From Roseicyclus marinus (GTDB lineage Bacteria; Pseudomonadota; Alphaproteobacteria; Rhodobacterales; Rhodobacteraceae), in the NCBI RefSeq assembly GCF_036322625.1, contig NZ_AP027266.1, positions 1-60,000 of the forward strand: a stretch of DNA of 60,000 nt, in the 5' to 3' direction. The notes below the pieces were generated by a model. It was not told the DNA's origin and made no database searches. It was given only the letters and a program-made list of their open reading frames with translations. Position numbers and translations under genes: made by a program. This document shows positions 10,027 to 18,738 of the stretch, piece after piece (positions within the stretch are counted from its first letter, which is position 1; every line of letters begins with the position of its first letter).

Positions 10027-10765
10027 ACGGATCCGTGTAAAGTTCTGTTCCATCCGCGCCGCCCAGCTGGAACCGGCGGTTCTGAAGATAGAGCGAGCGC
10101 AACTGCGCATAGCTGTCGGCGCTTTCGTAAAGCACCCCGTCGATCACGACGCGGTTGTCATAGCGGTCGCCGAACACGTCGAGCACCCGACCGCCCGAGG
10201 CGTAGCGGCTTTCGGGTGCCGGCACGAAGACGCGGACAGGATTCGTCGCCACATCCACCACCAGCCCCATCGTATCGCGCGTCGTCGACGGGCCAAAGAC
10301 CGGCAGCATCACGAAATCGCCTTCGGGTGCGCCGTAGATATGCAGCGTCTCGCCGAAATCGGTTTCCCGCGCATCCAGCCCCAGCGCCGTCGCCGGATCG
10401 AACAGGCCGCCGATCCCGATGGTCGAATTGATCACGAATCGCAGCGTGTTGTGCGTGGCCTGGCCGAGCCGGAACTGAAGGATGTTGTTGAGCACATAAG
10501 ACGGCTGCGACAGGTTCGAGGCGAAATTGTCGACGCCTTGCCGCACGGGGCCTGGCACCACGGTGCCGTATCCTTGGGCCACCGGCCGGACAAGCGACCG
10601 GTCGAGCGCGACGTTGAAACGGTGCACTTCGCGGTTCTGTGCCTCATCGGCGTCCACGATACTGTCGCCGGGGGGCATGGCACCGGGGCCACAAGCAGCA
10701 AGGGTCAGAACGAATGCCACACCGAGCAGACGGGAAACAATGCGATGGAGGAAAAGTCTGGCCAA
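10004..10765 (-). CDS. mlaA: MlaA/VacJ outer-membrane lipoprotein
   Basis: MlaA removes mislocalised phospholipids from the outer leaflet of the outer membrane. This 253-aa protein starts with a lipoprotein signal ending in the lipobox LAAC and carries the VacJ signatures NREVHRFN near the N-terminus, FVINSTIGIGGLFDPA in the middle and ETLHIYGAPEGDFVMLPVFGPST further on. It leads the minus-strand mlaA-mlaC-hemerythrin unit and diverges from the type I secretion ATPase gene. Confidence 0.9.
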   Translation of the reverse strand: MARLFLHRIVSRLLGVAFVLTLAACGPGAMPPGDSIVDADEAQNREVHRFNVALDRSLVRPVAQGYGTVVPGPVRQGVDNFASNLSQPSYVLNNILQFRLGQATHNTLRFVINSTIGIGGLFDPATALGLDARETDFGETLHIYGAPEGDFVMLPVFGPSTTRDTMGLVVDVATNPVRVFVPAPESRYASGGRVLDVFGDRYDNRVVIDGVLYESADSYAQLRSLYLQNRRFQLGGADGTELYTDPYGDAPQQ

Positions 10766-10937
10766 GAGTATGGTTCCGCAACTGGCAGCAACGGTGCAGG
10801 TTGAACTAGCGCCGCACTGCGGAAATCAAAGGGATTCGCGATCCGATCTATCGGACAAACATAGTGTTAATGGTTTTTGGGGCAGACGGAAACCGGGGTA
10901 AAACCCCACTGTCCCAAGTGTGTAGAAAGTATTTCCA

Positions 10938-12671
10938 ATGGCATCACCTGCGGAACGCGTGCCGGGACCGGATGATCTGACGCTGTTTCGTCGCCGCAAT
11001 GCGTGGCTCTTGTGGTCGGTGGCCCTGTTCAGCATGGCCGTGAACCTGCTGATGCTGACTGGCCCGATCTACATGTTGCAGGTCTATGACCGGGTGCTGG
11101 GGTCGGGCTCGCGCGAGACGCTTGTGGCGCTGACGGTCCTGCTTGTCTTCCTGTTCCTGATGATGGCGGTTCTCGACCATGTGCGCGGTCGTGTGGCGGC
11201 GCGCTATGGCGCAAGGCTTCAGGACAATCTGGACGGACGGGTGTTCCGCGCCGCCCTGGCGCGCGCAGGGCAGGCTGGGCAACGACAGACCGGGCTGCAG
11301 GATCTCGCTGCGGTGCAGCGGCTGACCGGCGCACCGGTCTTTCTTGCGCTGTTCGATGTGCCTTGGACGCCGCTTTTTCTTGCCGCGATCTTTCTGTTCC
11401 ATCCTTGGCTTGGGTGGCTGGCCACGCTGGGCGCTGTCGTGCTGGTGGCGGTGACGCTGGCCAATCGCGCGCTGGGCTCTGCCCCCATGGCGCGCGCTCT
11501 GGCTGCGTCTCGTGCCGCCGATCAGGTCGCGGCCGAGATGCAGACCGAAGCCGAATTGATCCGCGCCCTGGGCATGGGCGATGCCGCTTTCGCGCGGTGG
11601 CGCCGGCAACGCGCCATGGCCCTTGGCGAGGGGATCCGGGCCTCGGACGTCACGGGCGGCTTCACCACCGCCGCGCGGACCTTCCGGCTTTTCCTGCAAT
11701 CGGCGATCCTGGGTCTCGGGGCCTACCTGGTCTTGCGCGCCGAGATGACGGCAGGCGCGATGATCGCGGCCTCGATCCTGATGGGCCGGGCGCTGGCCCC
11801 CGTGGAACAGGTCATCGGCCAGTGGCCAGCCATTGCCGAGGCGGCGCAGGGTTGGACAAAGTTGCGTCGCCTGTTGGACGAGGTGCCGGTGCCCATGCCC
11901 CGCATGCCCCTGCCCCGGCCCAGTGCCCGGCTCGAGGTGTCGCAGCTTGCCGTCCTGCCGCCCGGTGCCCAGGCGGCAACGCTGCGTGGCGTTGCCTTCA
12001 CGATCGAACCCGGCCAGGCCATCGGGGTGATCGGGCCTTCGGGGTCTGGAAAATCGACGCTCGCCCGTGCGGTAACCGGGGTGTGGCGGCCCGCTGCGGG
12101 GCAGATCCGCCTCGATGGGGCGGCGCTAGACCAGTATGATCCCGACATCTTGGGTCGCCTGATCGGGTATCTGCCGCAGGCGGTCACGCTGTTCGAAGGC
12201 ACGATCGCGGAAAACATCGCCCGGCTCGACCCCGCCCCCGACAGCGACAGGGTCGTGGCGGCGGCCCGCGCCGCTGCCGCCCATGACATGATCCTCGATC
12301 TGCCCGAAGGGTATGAAACGCGTGTCTCCAATCTTGGCGCGCGGCTGTCCGGGGGGCAGATCCAGCGGCTCGGGCTTGCCCGTGCCCTCTACGGGGACCC
12401 GGTTCTTCTGGTGCTCGACGAACCGAACTCTGCCTTGGACAATGACGGCTCCCTGGCGCTGAATGCCGCGATCAAGGCGGTCAAGGCGGATGGCCGGTCG
12501 GTCCTGATCATGGCGCACAGGCCCGCCGCGATCCGTGAATGCGACCGGCTGCTCGTGCTTTCGGGTGGTGTGCCGACCCTGTTCGGTCCGACCCAGGACG
12601 TGCTGGCCCGGACCCTTGTCAATCATGCCGACATCACGGCCGCAGGCGCGAGCAAGGGGGGCGTGGCATGA
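10938..12671 (+). CDS. Type I secretion system permease/ATPase
   Basis: A 577-aa ABC exporter half-transporter of the PrtD/HlyB class that powers one-step secretion of unfolded substrates from cytoplasm to exterior. It has about five to six membrane segments in residues 25-290, then a nucleotide-binding domain with Walker A GPSGSGKST near 368, signature LSGGQIQRL near 470 and Walker B LLVLDEPNSALD. No N-terminal C39 peptidase domain is present. Its stop overlaps the start of the membrane-fusion gene (ATGA). No RTX-type substrate or TolC gene lies next to it. Confidence 0.88.
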   Translation: MASPAERVPGPDDLTLFRRRNAWLLWSVALFSMAVNLLMLTGPIYMLQVYDRVLGSGSRETLVALTVLLVFLFLMMAVLDHVRGRVAARYGARLQDNLDGRVFRAALARAGQAGQRQTGLQDLAAVQRLTGAPVFLALFDVPWTPLFLAAIFLFHPWLGWLATLGAVVLVAVTLANRALGSAPMARALAASRAADQVAAEMQTEAELIRALGMGDAAFARWRRQRAMALGEGIRASDVTGGFTTAARTFRLFLQSAILGLGAYLVLRAEMTAGAMIAASILMGRALAPVEQVIGQWPAIAEAAQGWTKLRRLLDEVPVPMPRMPLPRPSARLEVSQLAVLPPGAQAATLRGVAFTIEPGQAIGVIGPSGSGKSTLARAVTGVWRPAAGQIRLDGAALDQYDPDILGRLIGYLPQAVTLFEGTIAENIARLDPAPDSDRVVAAARAAAAHDMILDLPEGYETRVSNLGARLSGGQIQRLGLARALYGDPVLLVLDEPNSALDNDGSLALNAAIKAVKADGRSVLIMAHRPAAIRECDRLLVLSGGVPTLFGPTQDVLARTLVNHADITAAGASKGGVA

Positions 12672-13972
12672 GCGATCCGGCGCGCGCATGGTCGGTCCGC
12701 CGACCGATCGTGACGGGGTTCCTTGCCCTTGGTCTCCTGTTCGCGGGCTTCGGCCTCTGGTCGGTCACGACCCAGCTGGCCGGTGCCGTCGTCGCTTCGG
12801 GCCGGATCGAGGTGGATCGCAACCGTCAGGCGATCCAGCATCCCGAAGGCGGGCGCGTGGCCGAAGTGATCGTGGGCGAGGGCGACCGCGTTGCGGCGGG
12901 CGATACGGTGCTGCGGCTGGAGCCGGGGTTTCTGGCCCGTGATCTCGCCGTCGCCCGCGCACAGCTGTTCGAAGTCCGGCTGCGCCGCGCCCGGCTGGAG
13001 GCAGAGCGCGATGGCGCGGACGAGGTGCGGTTCGCCGATGACCTGCGCGCCGCCGCGAACATCGATCCCGATCTGGGCGATCTCTTGCGGGGGCAGGCGA
13101 ACCTGTTCGAAGCCCGCGCCGAAAGCCTGACCGCCGAGGCTGCGCGCCTGTCGGGGCGCGTGACCCAGATCGAGGCGCAGATCGCCGCGCTCGAGGCGCA
13201 GGAACGCGCGCTGACCGAGCAGCTGGACCTCGTGATGACCGATCTCGACCGTCAGCAGGACCTGTTCGCGCGGGGGCTGATCCAGTCCGATCCGATCCTG
13301 AGGCTGCAACGCGACGCGGCCCAGTTGCGCGGCTCTCTGGGCGAGGTCGAGGCGCGCATGGCCGAAGCCGCCGAACGGGTGATCGAGACCGAATTGGCGA
13401 TCCTGCAACTGACCGGCACCCGCCGCGAGGAAGCCATCGCCGAATTGCGCGAGGTGCGCGTCGCCGAAGAGGAATTGCGCCAGCGCGTCGCCGATCTGGA
13501 ACGCCGCATGGCCGAACTCGACCTGCGCGCGCCCATGGCAGGGCGCATCATCGGGATGGAGGTGTTCGGCGCACAGGCCGTCGTGCGCGCTGCCGAACCG
13601 GTGGCCTATCTGGTGCCCGAGGGGCGGCCCCTGATCATCTCTGCCCGTGTCGCCGCCACCGCCATCGACGAGGTCTTTGCCGGGCAGCCCGTCACCTTGC
13701 GGTTCCCGGCCTTCGATCTGCGCAATATGCCCGATCTTGTCGGCACGGTGACGCAGGTCTCCGCCGATGCCTTCACCGACGAGGCGACGAGGGCCAGCTA
13801 CTACCGGGTCGAGATCGCATTGTCCGACGGGGAAATCGCCCGTCTGGGTGACCGGCAACTGGTCCCCGGCATGCCGGTCGAGGCCTATATGCGCACCCGC
13901 GACCGGACCCCGCTATCCTATCTCATCGATCCTTTGAGGGTCTATTTCAACCGCGCTTTCCGCGAAACTTGA
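12668..13972 (+). CDS. HlyD-family type I secretion membrane-fusion protein
   Basis: A 434-aa periplasmic adaptor that bridges the ATPase to an outer-membrane TolC-like channel. One transmembrane helix lies near residues 15-38, followed by a lipoyl-like half (VVASGRIEVDRNRQAIQHPE), a long alpha-helical hairpin at about 95-285 rich in Glu, Arg and Ala, and a beta-barrel with LDLRAPMAGRIIGMEV. The ATG at 12668 overlaps the ATPase stop. Longer in-frame upstream starts give a Cys/Arg-rich stretch that is only a shadow of the ATPase gene. Confidence 0.88.
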   Translation: MSDPARAWSVRRPIVTGFLALGLLFAGFGLWSVTTQLAGAVVASGRIEVDRNRQAIQHPEGGRVAEVIVGEGDRVAAGDTVLRLEPGFLARDLAVARAQLFEVRLRRARLEAERDGADEVRFADDLRAAANIDPDLGDLLRGQANLFEARAESLTAEAARLSGRVTQIEAQIAALEAQERALTEQLDLVMTDLDRQQDLFARGLIQSDPILRLQRDAAQLRGSLGEVEARMAEAAERVIETELAILQLTGTRREEAIAELREVRVAEEELRQRVADLERRMAELDLRAPMAGRIIGMEVFGAQAVVRAAEPVAYLVPEGRPLIISARVAATAIDEVFAGQPVTLRFPAFDLRNMPDLVGTVTQVSADAFTDEATRASYYRVEIALSDGEIARLGDRQLVPGMPVEAYMRTRDRTPLSYLIDPLRVYFNRAFRET

Positions 13973-14052
13973 GGCGCTTGGCCCCTTTCCCTTTCCATGG
14001 CCCCCGGCTAGCTTCGCGCCGAATTGAACCACACGGGTCGGAGAAAACGGAC

Positions 14053-14535
14053 ATGGCTGGACAGATCGAAGCGCGCCTTGCGGAACTGGGGATCGAATTG
14101 AGCGGCCCGCCGCCCGCACCGGCGGCGAATTACGTGCCCTATGTCGTCGCAGGCGACATGGTGTTCGTCTCGGGGCAGATCCCGATGACCGCAGCCGGGC
14201 TCGACAGCCTGATCAAGGGCAAGGTCGGCGCCGATATCGACATTCCCGCCGCTGCTGCCGCCGCGCGGCTTTGCGCGCTGAACCTGCTCGCGCAACTCAA
14301 ATCGGCCTGCGATGGCGATCTGGATCGGCTCGTGCGGGTGGTGAAGCTGACCGGCTTCGTGAATTCCACCCCCGAATTCGGTGACCAGCCCAAGGTGGTG
14401 AACGGCGCCTCCGACCTGTTGGTCGAGGTTCTGGGCGACAAGGGACGGCACAGCCGCTCCGCCGTCAGCGCAGGGTCCTTGCCCTTTGGCTGCGCGGTCG
14501 AGGTCGAAGGCATCTTCCAGATCAAGATCGCCTGA
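14053..14535 (+). CDS. RidA/YjgF-family protein
   Basis: A 160-aa RidA-like protein. RidA hydrolyses reactive enamine/imine intermediates of PLP enzymes, and this longer subfamily is common in alphaproteobacteria. Family signatures are YVVAGDMVFVSGQIP, KVVNGASDLLVEVLG and the C-terminal SRSAVSAGSLPFGCAVEVE, in which the Arg is the family substrate-carboxylate contact. The ATG at 14053 is preceded by GGAGAAAA; an in-frame ATG at 13969 overlaps the upstream gene and gives a non-family extension. A GDPD gene follows 9 bp later. Confidence 0.88.
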   Translation: MAGQIEARLAELGIELSGPPPAPAANYVPYVVAGDMVFVSGQIPMTAAGLDSLIKGKVGADIDIPAAAAAARLCALNLLAQLKSACDGDLDRLVRVVKLTGFVNSTPEFGDQPKVVNGASDLLVEVLGDKGRHSRSAVSAGSLPFGCAVEVEGIFQIKIA

Positions 14536-14544
14536 GCCGATCCG

Positions 14545-15321
14545 ATGACTGCCCTGCCCGCCCGGTTCATGATCCTGCCCATCGCCCATCGCGCCTTGCA
14601 TGATGCGGCGGCGGGCGTGATCGAGAACAGCCCGACCGCCATCGACCGTGCGGTTCGGGCGGGCTACGGCATCGAGATCGACCTGCAGCTCAGCGCCGAT
14701 GGCGTGCCGATGGTCTTTCATGACGACACGCTCGACCGGTTGACGGGGGAAACCGGCCCCGTGCGCGACCGGATGGCGCGGGATCTGTGCGATATCCGCC
14801 TGTCGGGGTCCGAGGATCGCATCCCGACCCTGCAGCAGGTGCTGGATCGCATCGGGGGGGCGGTGCCGCTTCTGATAGAGCTCAAGGACCAGTCTAACGG
14901 CATGGGCGAAGCCGACACCAGGCTGGAGGAGGCGACGGCCTCGCTGCTGGCGGATTATCCCGGTGATGTGGCAGTCATGTCCTTCAACCCCCACATGGTC
15001 GCGGCGATGCAGCGGCTGGCCCCCGGCTGCCCGCGCGGATTGACGACCTGTGGCTATGTGCCCTCGCAATGGCCGCGCCTGTCGCCCGAAACCTGCGACA
15101 CGCTGCGTGCCATCCCGCATTTCGAGGCTGTGGGCGCCAGTTTCATCAGCCATGACTGGAAGGATCTGGGCAATCCGCGCGTGGCCGCGCTGAAGGCGCA
15201 GGGCATCCCGATCCTGTGCTGGACGGTGAAATCCCCCGAGGTGGAGGTCGAGGCGCGGCGCATCGCCGACAACGTCACCTTCGAAGGTTATCTGCCGCCC
15301 GTTCCTGCGACCGGTGATTGA
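14545..15321 (+). CDS. Glycerophosphodiester phosphodiesterase
   Basis: A 258-aa cytosolic TIM-barrel enzyme that splits glycerophosphodiesters into glycerol-3-phosphate and an alcohol. The catalytic motifs HRALHDAAAGVIENS and EIDLQLSADGVPMVFHDD are near residues 15-58, and LLIELKD supplies the next acidic metal ligand. No signal peptide is present, which suggests intracellular phospholipid head-group salvage. It lies close behind ridA and shortly before the FemAB-like gene, probably in one transcript. Confidence 0.9.
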   Translation: MTALPARFMILPIAHRALHDAAAGVIENSPTAIDRAVRAGYGIEIDLQLSADGVPMVFHDDTLDRLTGETGPVRDRMARDLCDIRLSGSEDRIPTLQQVLDRIGGAVPLLIELKDQSNGMGEADTRLEEATASLLADYPGDVAVMSFNPHMVAAMQRLAPGCPRGLTTCGYVPSQWPRLSPETCDTLRAIPHFEAVGASFISHDWKDLGNPRVAALKAQGIPILCWTVKSPEVEVEARRIADNVTFEGYLPPVPATGD

Positions 15322-15378
15322 CGCAGGCGCGGGCCGCCCCATGTGTCGGGTATCCCCCGCAACGTGAACGGCCCGGAC

Positions 15379-16569
15379 ATGGACGGCAGCACCCCCATCG
15401 AGATCGAGGTTCTTTCCAGCCTGTCGCAGATCGCGGCGGCTGATTGGGATGCCTGCGCCTGCCCCGAGGCGGCCGAGGGCGGCAGGCCCTTTGACCCGTT
15501 CACCACGCACCGCTTCCTGTCGGCGCTGGAACATTCGCGCTCGGTCGGGACCGGAACGGGCTGGGCCCCCCGCCATCTTGTCGCCCGCGCCGAGGGGCAG
15601 GTGATCGCCGTCGCACCGCTTTACGCCAAGGGGCACAGCCAGGGCGAATACATCTTCGACCACAATTGGGCGCATGCCTATGAACGCGCGGGCGGGCGCT
15701 ATTACCCCAAGCTGCAGATGGCCGTGCCCTTCACGCCTGCGACCGGGCGGCGGTTTCTGACCCGGCCCGGCTGGCGCGAAACGGGGATGGCCGCGCTGGT
15801 GCAGGGCGCGGTGCATTTGGCCGACGAGAACGGGCTGAGTTCGCTGCACGTCACCTTCTGCACCGAGGAAGAGGCCGAGGCAGGCGAGAAAATGGGCCTG
15901 ATGTCGCGGGCAAGCCAACAGTTTCATTGGGAAAACAACGGCTATGCCGATTTCGACGGCTTCCTTGCCTCGCTCAGTTCGCGCAAGCGCAAGAACCTGC
16001 GAAAGGAACGCTCCGAGGCGCAGGGCTTCGGCGGCGAGATCGTGGCGCTGACGGGCGATGCGATCTTGCCCGAACATTGGGATCATTTCTGGCGGTTCTA
16101 TCAGGACACGGGCGCGCGCAAATGGGGCCAACCCTATCTGACGCGGGCCTTTTTCGATCTGGCGCAGGAAAGCATGCGCGACGACATGCTGCTGGTCCTG
16201 GCGCTCCGCGACGGGGAACCGGTCGCGGGCGCGCTGAATTTCATCGGGCGCGAGGTGCTCTACGGGCGCTATTGGGGCTGCACGGAGCATCACCCCTGCC
16301 TGCATTTCGAGCTATGCTATTATCAGGCCATCGATTTCGCGATCGCCCATGGCATGGCGCGTGTCGAGGCGGGCGCGCAGGGCATGCACAAGCTGGCGCG
16401 CGGCTACATGCCGGTCCAGACCCATTCGCTGCATTGGGTCCGTGATGCGGGCTTTGCGCGCGCGATCGAGCAATTCCTGCACGCCGAACGCGCGGCGGTG
16501 GATGAAGAGATCGAGGTGATGACGGGCTATGGTCCGTTCAGACGCACGGAGCAAGAGGAGCAGGATTGA
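15379..16569 (+). CDS. FemAB-like/GNAT-fold N-acyltransferase
   Basis: A protein of about 396 aa resembling the peptidogalycan/FemAB-like GNAT group widespread in proteobacteria. Typical sequences are [16 protein letters not shown] and [19 protein letters not shown], then [11 protein letters not shown] and [18 protein letters not shown] near the C-terminus. The substrate is unknown. The start is uncertain: the ATG at 15379 has a weak ribosome binding site and a GTG at 15343 is an alternative. It ends one base into the pterin dehydratase start. Confidence 0.8.
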   Translation: MDGSTPIEIEVLSSLSQIAAADWDACACPEAAEGGRPFDPFTTHRFLSALEHSRSVGTGTGWAPRHLVARAEGQVIAVAPLYAKGHSQGEYIFDHNWAHAYERAGGRYYPKLQMAVPFTPATGRRFLTRPGWRETGMAALVQGAVHLADENGLSSLHVTFCTEEEAEAGEKMGLMSRASQQFHWENNGYADFDGFLASLSSRKRKNLRKERSEAQGFGGEIVALTGDAILPEHWDHFWRFYQDTGARKWGQPYLTRAFFDLAQESMRDDMLLVLALRDGEPVAGALNFIGREVLYGRYWGCTEHHPCLHFELCYYQAIDFAIAHGMARVEAGAQGMHKLARGYMPVQTHSLHWVRDAGFARAIEQFLHAERAAVDEEIEVMTGYGPFRRTEQEEQD

Positions 16570-16865
16570 TGGCGACGAAACTCGACGGAGAGGGGCGCGC
16601 GACGGCCCTTGCGGCGCTGCAAGACCGGGGCTGGACCCTTGTCGATGGGCGCGATGCGATCACGAAACGCTTTGTTTTCAATGATTTCAACGCGGCGTTC
16701 GGCTGGATGACCCGGGCGGCGCTGGTGGCCGAGCAGATGAACCACCATCCCGAATGGTTCAATGTCTACAAGACGGTGGAGGTCACGCTGGCCACCCATG
16801 ATGTGGGCGGCCTGAGCGATCTGGATGTGAAACTGGCCGAGAAAATGGATGTTCTGGCCGGGTAA
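16569..16865 (+). CDS. 4a-hydroxytetrahydrobiopterin dehydratase
   Basis: Pterin-4a-carbinolamine dehydratase, 98 aa, regenerates the pterin cofactor of aromatic amino acid hydroxylases such as PhhA. The active-site signature [20 protein letters not shown] is intact, as is GGLSDLD after it. The ATG shares its A with the stop of the upstream gene (TGATG), so the two are translationally coupled. A functional link to hmgA (aromatic catabolism, 10 kb away) is possible but only inferred. Confidence 0.93.
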   Translation: MATKLDGEGRATALAALQDRGWTLVDGRDAITKRFVFNDFNAAFGWMTRAALVAEQMNHHPEWFNVYKTVEVTLATHDVGGLSDLDVKLAEKMDVLAG

Positions 16866-16869
16866 GAAT

Positions 16870-16897
16870 GGGGCGGAAAACTCGAGTTTTCCGCCCC
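16870..16897. repeat. Perfect 28-bp palindrome between convergent genes
   Basis: The arm GGGGCGGAAAACTC is followed directly by its exact reverse complement around CTCGAG. It belongs to the same AAAAC-hexamer-GTTTT family as the array upstream of recF, and lies between the converging pterin dehydratase and peroxiredoxin genes, where it could serve as a bidirectional stop or mRNA end. Confidence 0.9.
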
Positions 16898-16899
16898 GA

Positions 16900-16913
16900 A
16901 AAACTGCAGTTTT
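16900..16913. repeat. Perfect 14-bp palindrome with CTGCAG centre
   Basis: AAAACTGCAGTTTT follows two bases after the 28-bp palindrome and completes a second cluster of the same family, 8 bp before the peroxiredoxin stop on the minus strand. Confidence 0.85.
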
Positions 16914-16922
16914 GCCCGCTCT

Positions 16923-17411
16923 TCAGATCTGGCCGAGCAGCGTTTCGCCTGCCGACAATTCGCAGACGCCCGGCCCTTCCTCGACGTTGATCACCTTGAC
17001 CACGCCATCCTCGGCATAGAGCGCGTAACGGCGCGACCGGTCATAGAAACCGGCCCCTTCTGCGGTCCAGTTCAGGCCGATGGCCTTGGTGAATTCCGCG
17101 CCTGCATCGCCCAGAAAGGTCAAGCCTGCCTCGGCCGCACCGGTGTCCTTGGCCCAGGCGGACATGACGAAGGGGTCGTTGACCGAGACGCAGATGATCT
17201 CGTCCACGCCCTTGGCGTCGAAATCGCCCTTTGTGCGAATGAAACTGGGCACATGGGCGGCGGTGCAGGTGCGCGTATAGGCACCCGGCAGGCCGAAGAT
17301 CACGACCTTGCGGCCCTTGACCTTGTCGGCCATCTTGACCGGCTCGGGGCCGTTCTCGCCAAAGATCAGAAGCGTGGCATCGGGCAGCGTGTCGCCTGCG
17401 GAAATGGTCAT
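16923..17411 (-). CDS. Prx5-type peroxiredoxin
   Basis: A 162-aa thiol peroxidase of the Prx5/hybrid class that reduces hydroperoxides, usually with glutaredoxin or glutathione. The peroxidatic Cys lies in PGAYTRTCTAAHVPSF near residue 49, a variant of the family PGAFTPTC motif. A second Cys in GPGVCELSAGETLL near the C-terminus may resolve it. The ATG at 17411 has GAGAGGGA upstream and gives the normal length; longer in-frame readings run antisense through the reductase gene. It diverges from that flavoprotein gene. Confidence 0.92.
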   Translation of the reverse strand: MTISAGDTLPDATLLIFGENGPEPVKMADKVKGRKVVIFGLPGAYTRTCTAAHVPSFIRTKGDFDAKGVDEIICVSVNDPFVMSAWAKDTGAAEAGLTFLGDAGAEFTKAIGLNWTAEGAGFYDRSRRYALYAEDGVVKVINVEEGPGVCELSAGETLLGQI

Positions 17412-17429
17412 GATTGCGGTCCCTCTCGC

Positions 17430-17457
17430 TTGTTCAACCGTTCGAGCGCCATATAGG
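17430..17457 (+). promoter_or_regulatory. Candidate promoter for the ferredoxin reductase-like gene
   Basis: TTGTTC at 17430-17435 and TATAGG at 17452-17457 are separated by 16 bp in the divergent gap. The match is moderate. Confidence 0.35.
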
Positions 17458-17495
17458 GTCCGCGCGACAGAGCGCCAACGCGAAAGGTGTGGGAT

Positions 17496-18701
17496 ATGGA
17501 AAAGATCGTCGTCGTCGGAGCGGGGCAGGCGGGTGCGTCCTGTGTGGCCAAGCTGCGCGCCGAAGGGTTCGGCGGGGCGATCACGCTGATCGGGGAGGAG
17601 CCGGTGCCGCCCTACCAGCGGCCGCCGCTGTCCAAGGCCTATCTCTTGGGGGAAATGGCGTTGGAGCGGCTCTATCTCAGGCCGGAAAGTTTCTATGAAG
17701 ACAATGGGATAACCCTGAAGCTCGGGCAGAGGGTCGAGCGGCTGGACCGGGCGGGGCGCGTTGTTGTCGTGGGCGGCGAGGCGGTGGCTTATGACCAGTT
17801 GGTGCTGACCACGGGGTCGAGCCCGCGGCGGTTGCCGGAGGCGATCGGGGGCGCTTTGGGCGGTGTGCATGTCGTGCGGGGGTTGCGCGACGTGGATGTT
17901 ATGGAAAAACAGATAGTTGCGGGAAAAAAGGCGCTGATCGTCGGCGGTGGTTACATCGGGCTCGAGGCGGCGGCGGTGGCGCGCAAACGGGGGATGGAGG
18001 TCACGCTGATCGAGATGGCCGAGCGTATCCTGCAACGGGTCGCTTGCGCCGAAACCTCTGATTTCTTTCGGGAATTGCATCACGCCCATGGTGTCGACAT
18101 CCGCGAGGGCGTGGGATTGCAGCGGCTTGTCGGGACCGATCACGTGACCGGCGCGATCTTGTCGGATGGGACGGAGCTGGCGGTCGATGTGGTGATCGTC
18201 GGGATCGGCATCGCGCCTGCGGCGGGATTGGCGCAAGATGCTGATTTGAAAGTGGAAAATGGCATCGTGGTCGATGAGTTCGGGCGCACGAGCGATCCGG
18301 CGATCTGGGCTGCGGGGGATTGTGCGGTCTTTCCCTACAAGGGCGCGATGATCCGGTTGGAATCGGTGCAGAACGCCATCGACCAGGCTGAGGCAGTGGC
18401 GCGTAACATATTGGGAAAGAACGAAAAATATGAGCCCAAGCCGTGGTTCTGGTCGGATCAGTACGATGTGAAATTGCAGATCGCGGGGTTGAACACGGGC
18501 TATGACCGGGTGGTCACCCGCGTGGCCGAGGGCGCGCGATCCCATTGGTATTACAAGGAAAACACACTTCTGGCAGTCGATGCGATGAATGATCCGCGCG
18601 GCTACATGATCGGAAAGCGGTTGATCGAGGCCGGGAAATCGCCTGCGCCGGAGGTGGTGGGAAACCCTGAAACCGACCTCAAACCCTTGCTGAAAGATTA
18701 A
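17496..18701 (+). CDS. FAD-dependent ferredoxin/rubredoxin reductase-like oxidoreductase
   Basis: A 401-aa flavoprotein of the ferredoxin reductase group that passes electrons from NAD(P)H to a small iron-sulfur protein. It has an FAD-binding VVVGAGQAGASC at the start, the family motif PYQRPPLSKAYL, an NAD-binding IVGGGYIGLEAAAVA and the second FAD motif WAAGDCAVFP. The C-terminal domain begins around WFWSDQYDVKLQIAG, typical of P450- or dioxygenase-type ferredoxin reductases. No ferredoxin or P450 gene is adjacent, so the partner is unknown. AAAGG precedes the ATG; a GTG at 17487 is also possible. Confidence 0.88.
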   Translation: MEKIVVVGAGQAGASCVAKLRAEGFGGAITLIGEEPVPPYQRPPLSKAYLLGEMALERLYLRPESFYEDNGITLKLGQRVERLDRAGRVVVVGGEAVAYDQLVLTTGSSPRRLPEAIGGALGGVHVVRGLRDVDVMEKQIVAGKKALIVGGGYIGLEAAAVARKRGMEVTLIEMAERILQRVACAETSDFFRELHHAHGVDIREGVGLQRLVGTDHVTGAILSDGTELAVDVVIVGIGIAPAAGLAQDADLKVENGIVVDEFGRTSDPAIWAAGDCAVFPYKGAMIRLESVQNAIDQAEAVARNILGKNEKYEPKPWFWSDQYDVKLQIAGLNTGYDRVVTRVAEGARSHWYYKENTLLAVDAMNDPRGYMIGKRLIEAGKSPAPEVVGNPETDLKPLLKD

Positions 18702-18738
18702 GGCGGGACGCCAAATCCTGCCGAAAGGTTAAAAACCG

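Noticed and set aside
14008..16305. 765-aa antisense frame across ridA, GDPD and FemAB-like genes
   Set aside because: It crosses three well-supported genes and carries no motif.
17412..18545. Upstream extension of the peroxiredoxin frame
   Set aside because: It runs antisense through the ferredoxin reductase gene; the ATG at 17411 has a good ribosome binding site and gives the family length.
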